DNA of 64,000 nt, taken from positions 930,001 through 994,000 of the forward strand of contig JAFEKR010000006.1 of NCBI GenBank assembly GCA_019022495.1, read 5' to 3'. Of the stretch, positions 60,245-64,000 are shown one piece after another. The notes below the pieces were generated by a model, which worked only from the letters and a program-made list of their open reading frames with translations, had not been told where the DNA came from and did not search any database. Origin of the DNA: Epichloe hybrida (taxonomy: Eukaryota > Ascomycota > Sordariomycetes > Hypocreales > Clavicipitaceae). The position numbers and the translations under genes were made by a program. The stretch's first letter is position 1. Every line of letters begins with the position of its first letter.

Positions 60245-62823
60245 ATGGCGGATAGTCCTGCCGATGCTGCTGCAGAACAGCACAGGGCGAGTGCATCGTC
60301 GCCTCAGCTGACGATTGACCATGTTGATGACGACCAAGACACTCTGGGGCCATCACGGCCGCCGCTGGCCGCTGCCGTGTAAGTCGAGCCGTATGATATG
60401 CTATACGGAAGAGCGGCTCATGCCCAGCTCTCGTACGTCCGGAATTAAGGTGCGGTACTGACGGCACCACGCATCAGGACTGAGCCGCCCAGCTTGCGGA
60501 GCTATTCCAGTCCGGAAAGGCATCATAAACGGACACCAAGTGTGCATAGAGAGATTAAGGTTATTGATTCTCCTCAGCTCATGCACACACTCAGTTGTAG
60601 TTGTGTTGGGTCCCAATCTGACCTGAGATTTCTGGGCCAATAGGAAACATTGAATGCTCGAGTCGAGTTCACCAACGATGAAGCCGATGGCAGGACATAC
60701 CATCGAATCAACCAGTACATCATCCTGGGAGAGATTGGTCGAGGATCTTATGGTGCTGTGCATCGCGCCACCGATCAATATGGCAACGAGTTTGTGGGTT
60801 CTATTGTCTAATTCACCAGTTTTGAGACATTCGGGTTCATTCGTTCACTGACAAGACTGCCGTCTCAAGGCCATCAAGGAATTTTCAAAGACTCGCCTGA
60901 GAAAACGGGCACAATCCAATATTTTGCGTCTTGGCCCTCATGGATCACCTCGACAACTTATCCCGCGGCCAGGCAGATCTCCTGGTGGGCCACTGTCGCC
61001 GCAATTAACGGGTCTACATGCGGGCGAACAAAACGATGCTTTATTTCTAATCCGGGAAGAAGTCGCCATCATGAAAAAACTCAATCATCCCAACCTGGTC
61101 CAACTCATCGAGGTTCTCGATGACCCTGAGGAGGATTCGCTATACATGGTGATGGAAATGTGTAAGAAGGGTGTCATCATGTCAGTTGCGCTTGAAGGAC
61201 ATGCGGACCCTTACAATGACGAATCTTGCCGCTATTTGTTTCGGGATTTACTTCTAGGCATCGAGTATCGTGAGTCTTTTCCTCTCCTCACCCCCCATGT
61301 GCACCTTGGTGAAAAGACTTCGATGCTCCGGCTAACGCGGCGGGTAGTGCATGCTCAGGGTGTGATTCATCGAGATATTAAGCCCGATAATTTACTCCTT
61401 TCAGATGATGAGGTTGTGAAAATCGTGGACTTTGGTGTGTCTGAAATGTTTGACAAGGCTGACAATATGCGTGTCTCCAAATCCGCTGGGTCCCCTGCAT
61501 TTATGCCACCCGAATTGTGTGGGAAACACCGAGAAGTGTCGGGCAAAGCAGCTGATATATGGTCTATGGGCGTCACGCTCTTTTGTCTCAAGTACGGTAA
61601 AATCCCGTTTAATCGACCCGGAGTGCTGGAAATATATGAGGCTATCAAGTCCGACGATCCTGTCATGCCGGAGGATGAAGATCCCGATTTTGTGGATTTA
61701 ATGCGCAGGATCTTGGAAAAGGATCCCGAAAAGCGAATTACTATGTCTGCGCTAAGGGTAAGCTTGGTCTTTTGCAACTCAAAAATGCTCATACAAATGC
61801 ACGCACGCACGCACTCGCTTACTCGCTCGCTCATCTACTTCTTCCCGCTCAAAAGAGGCTCATTGACTAACAACGTCTTTCCATTTCTATTTCTAGGAAC
61901 ATCCGTGGGTGACCAAAGGAGGAACTGATCCACTTCTGTCCAAAGAAGACAACTGCGAGAACATGGTTGAACCACCCAATGAGCTCGAATTAAGCCGTGC
62001 TTTCACGAGGAAAATGAACCACCTGCTCTCCACGATGAAGGTGATACACAAGTTCAGGATGTTATTGGCCAAGAATAGAACAAAACAAGGAACAAATCCC
62101 GAAAGTTCTTCAACTTCTCTCCAACGTGCTACCACAGAGAACGAGACATTTGACGCATTGGCGGAGAGAGCAAAAGCAGAAGAAATAGAAAGTATTCTAG
62201 CTGGCCGTCGTCGTCTGCCGAGTCAACAAGACGAGAATGCGGACAAGGGTCATGCACACGAAGTAGGCGATCAGCAGCCTCTCCTTCTTGGCATTGGGAC
62301 CGGAGCACGAGATGCATTTGTTCAGGATGAAGCCACACCTGATGTTGTTGCCGACTCACCAACAGCAGTAGACTACAACGTGTACGACCGAGCCTACGAG
62401 GAAGCAATCAGACGTCGCATGGAAGCCAAGCCATCAAGGCGGCCGACCATGTACCTGACCAAGTTTGTCAAAGAAACCGAGTATTTCAAGCAAATGGAGA
62501 ATCTGGTTGAAGGGACCGTCTTCTCGCCGCCTATTTTCAAGTCAGAAGTCAAGGAAGCCGCGAAGATGTTGAAACACGATGTGTCGACATCGACGGCGCG
62601 CGCCGGGGGCGCCTTGGCTGCCTCAAAGTCAGATTGCAAAGATGCTGCGCAAGCGCTGAAAGAGAACTTATCGTCGGCTTCTTCTTCTCAGGGTGCCAAA
62701 TTAGTCAATCTTGTCAACAAGATATCCATCTCAGACCCAGATACCATGAAAGAACCAGAGACGCAGGCCGAGCCAAGTCGTGCGGTGGGAAAACTTATGC
62801 ATCAAGATACTCGCGAAGCCTAG
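60245..62823 (+). CDS. cmkC: Ca2+/calmodulin-dependent kinase kinase-like Ser/Thr kinase (CmkC/Ssp1 type)
   Basis: Six exons: 60245-60378, 60478-60559, 60644-60793, 60870-61269, 61348-61757 and 61897-62823, 700 aa. Introns are 99, 84, 76, 78 and 139 bp, all in phase. Kinase landmarks in order: glycine loop GEIGRGSYGAVH, VAIK-type lysine in AIKEFSK, a basic insert RLRKRAQSNILRLG typical of CaMKK/LKB1-activating kinases, catalytic loop HRDIKPDNLLL, DFGVSE, an APE-equivalent SPAFMPPEL and the end of the domain at EHPWV. It should phosphorylate the activation loop of CaMK1-like or AMPK/Snf1 kinases in response to calcium or stress (family knowledge). The C-terminal ~300 residues include TKFVKETEYFKQMENLVE. 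The 78-bp intron before LHAQGVIHRD has no stop and is a multiple of three, so exons 4 and 5 appear fused when unspliced. A calmodulin-binding site after the kinase domain (FTRKMNHLLSTMKVIHKFRM) is likely. Confidence 0.92.
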
Positions 62824-64000
62824 ACTTGGCAAGTTTTCACGGGAGAAAGAAAAGGGGGGGGTTCTTCAAAGACCTGCCTCAATTGCCCTTTTTTTCTTCA
62901 AGACATGGTGCTCCGGATGCCTCCCGAAATCTGAACACTGCCGGTCTCGACGTGTGGAGGGTGAGAAATGAAGAAGCTGCTTTGTGAAACACAACAGCAA
63001 AGATGATGGGCTTTCCTTTTGCGAATCAGATGGCGAGATGGGAAACACAGGGTCTCACTACAGGGTCTGGGCCGCAGGTGCCAACCTCTTTAAAGAATAA
63101 AGCATGGTATTTTCGGTAGCATTACAACTGAGACAATTAGGCTTGGCGACTCTAGTGAGATCAAAGCGATGAATGACAGATCGCAATGCCTTTTGGGTTT
63201 GCCAACTATCTCGTCTCTTTGGCAGTCGCAAAGCCTCGGAGGTTTCGCGGACAAGGATATGTAGGTGCTTTTGTATGTACGACGAGCCTACTCCGTACTC
63301 CGAACTATGATAAAAGTCACTGCAAATCTACAGTATACATAATAGTACCTTACTAAGCCTGGTCTTTCTGCTAGATTTAGGTGGCTTGCTCGTGCCCTAG
63401 AACATCTCTGAGACCTTACGACTGCCAAGGGAACAAATTTTATTCGCACCGCTTCGAGCCATCATTTTCTCTCGGCAAGGGCTGACATGGCCTCCTGCCG
63501 CTGCTACTTGGACAACTACTCGGCGTTTGACCGAGTGAGCAGACAAATGGTGAGTTTAGCTCTTCGTGTTCCTCACAGCTGGTAATCGGCGGCTTCCGAG
63601 AAGGTGCGGAATACGGATTACGACACTGCTATTCCATCCGCGCTACTCGGTAGATATCAGATGATCGGCTCTGCATGTAGCATGTAGGCGGCGTGCGACG
63701 ATGACGACAGCAACCATGATGCGCCTTCCCCGGCGCGTCGAAATGATCAGGTCTGGCTGGTATCAATTGATCCCACCCAAGGCATGAGCATCGGCATCAG
63801 TCAATCTACATTACTCGTTTACTCGTCCAAGGCCAGTCGACATGCGGTTTGGCGGAATCGTATTGTGGCCTGTACGGAGTACTCGGGACCTCGTGACGAA
63901 AAAGGAAACGTCGAGCCAAGGGGATGACGTCGTTGTCGTTCCCGCAGACGGGTGAGGGATGATGAGCCAACTCCCCCCCCCTCCGCCCGCTTCAAGTGGT
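62824..64000. other. Intergenic region to the window end
   Basis: This 1.2-kb stretch should hold the 3' UTR of the kinase gene and upstream sequence of an unseen neighbour. It contains TACTCCGTA (63289-63297), TACGGAGTA (63873-63881) and a C run near 63,974. A short ATG-initiated frame at 63,487 ends after 31 codons; I do not call it a gene. Confidence 0.45.

Noticed and set aside
63487..63582. Start of a new gene (MASCRCYLDNYSAFD)
   Set aside because: A short frame with a possible GTGAGT donor after 21 codons, but no downstream exon could be matched within the window.

Overview
The window is nuclear DNA from a filamentous ascomycete (Pezizomycotina), most likely a Sordariomycete and possibly Hypocreales. 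The evidence is short introns of about 50-280 bp with GTAAGT/GTATGT-type donors and CTAAC/CTGAC-like branch sites, moderately GC-rich genes, pyrimidine-rich leaders, and a large AT-rich block whose mutations look like repeat-induced point mutation (RIP). The order-level placement is inference. I saw no tRNA, rRNA, CRISPR or bacterial-type operon.

Left gene block (1-23 kb). It holds the 3' end of an SNF5-like chromatin remodeller (+), the cohesin regulator Pds5 (-), a Ser/Thr-rich GPI-anchored wall protein with four ~25-residue repeats (+), the mRNA capping guanylyltransferase (-), sorting nexin Snx41 (-), a small single-span membrane protein of unknown function (-), the Paf1-complex subunit Ctr9 (+) and NADH-cytochrome b5 reductase (-). 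All are housekeeping-type genes. I rebuilt exon structures by matching splice sites to reading phase; each named multi-exon gene closes without a frame error.

Transposon island (23,695-34,269). A 10,575-bp element has matching 117-bp terminal repeats and shared AGCGCT at its borders. It is a heavily RIP-mutated Ty3/gypsy-type retrotransposon with decayed gag, reverse transcriptase, RNase H and integrase in that order. Nested inside, at 26,633-28,464, is a second element with 10-bp perfect terminal inverted repeats, an 8-bp target duplication matching the hAT consensus, subterminal ACTACACT/GTGTAGTG arrays and ~0.5-kb inverted arms (foldback form). I see no intact coding sequence anywhere in the island.

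Right gene block (36.7-62.8 kb). It holds a PH-like/leucine-rich-repeat protein (+), the endocytic scaffold Pan1 (+), a 5.1-kb intergenic stretch, a forkhead transcription factor (+), autophagy protein Atg101 (-), peroxin Pex3 (+), TRAPP subunit Bet5 (-) and a CaMKK/Ssp1-type kinase (+). Atg101/Pex3 and Bet5/kinase are divergent pairs sharing promoters of ~0.75-0.8 kb. There is no biosynthetic cluster or obvious multi-gene system. The least ordinary content is the nested transposon, the repeat-bearing surface protein, the PH-LRR protein, the orphan membrane protein, and several intergenic motif arrays.
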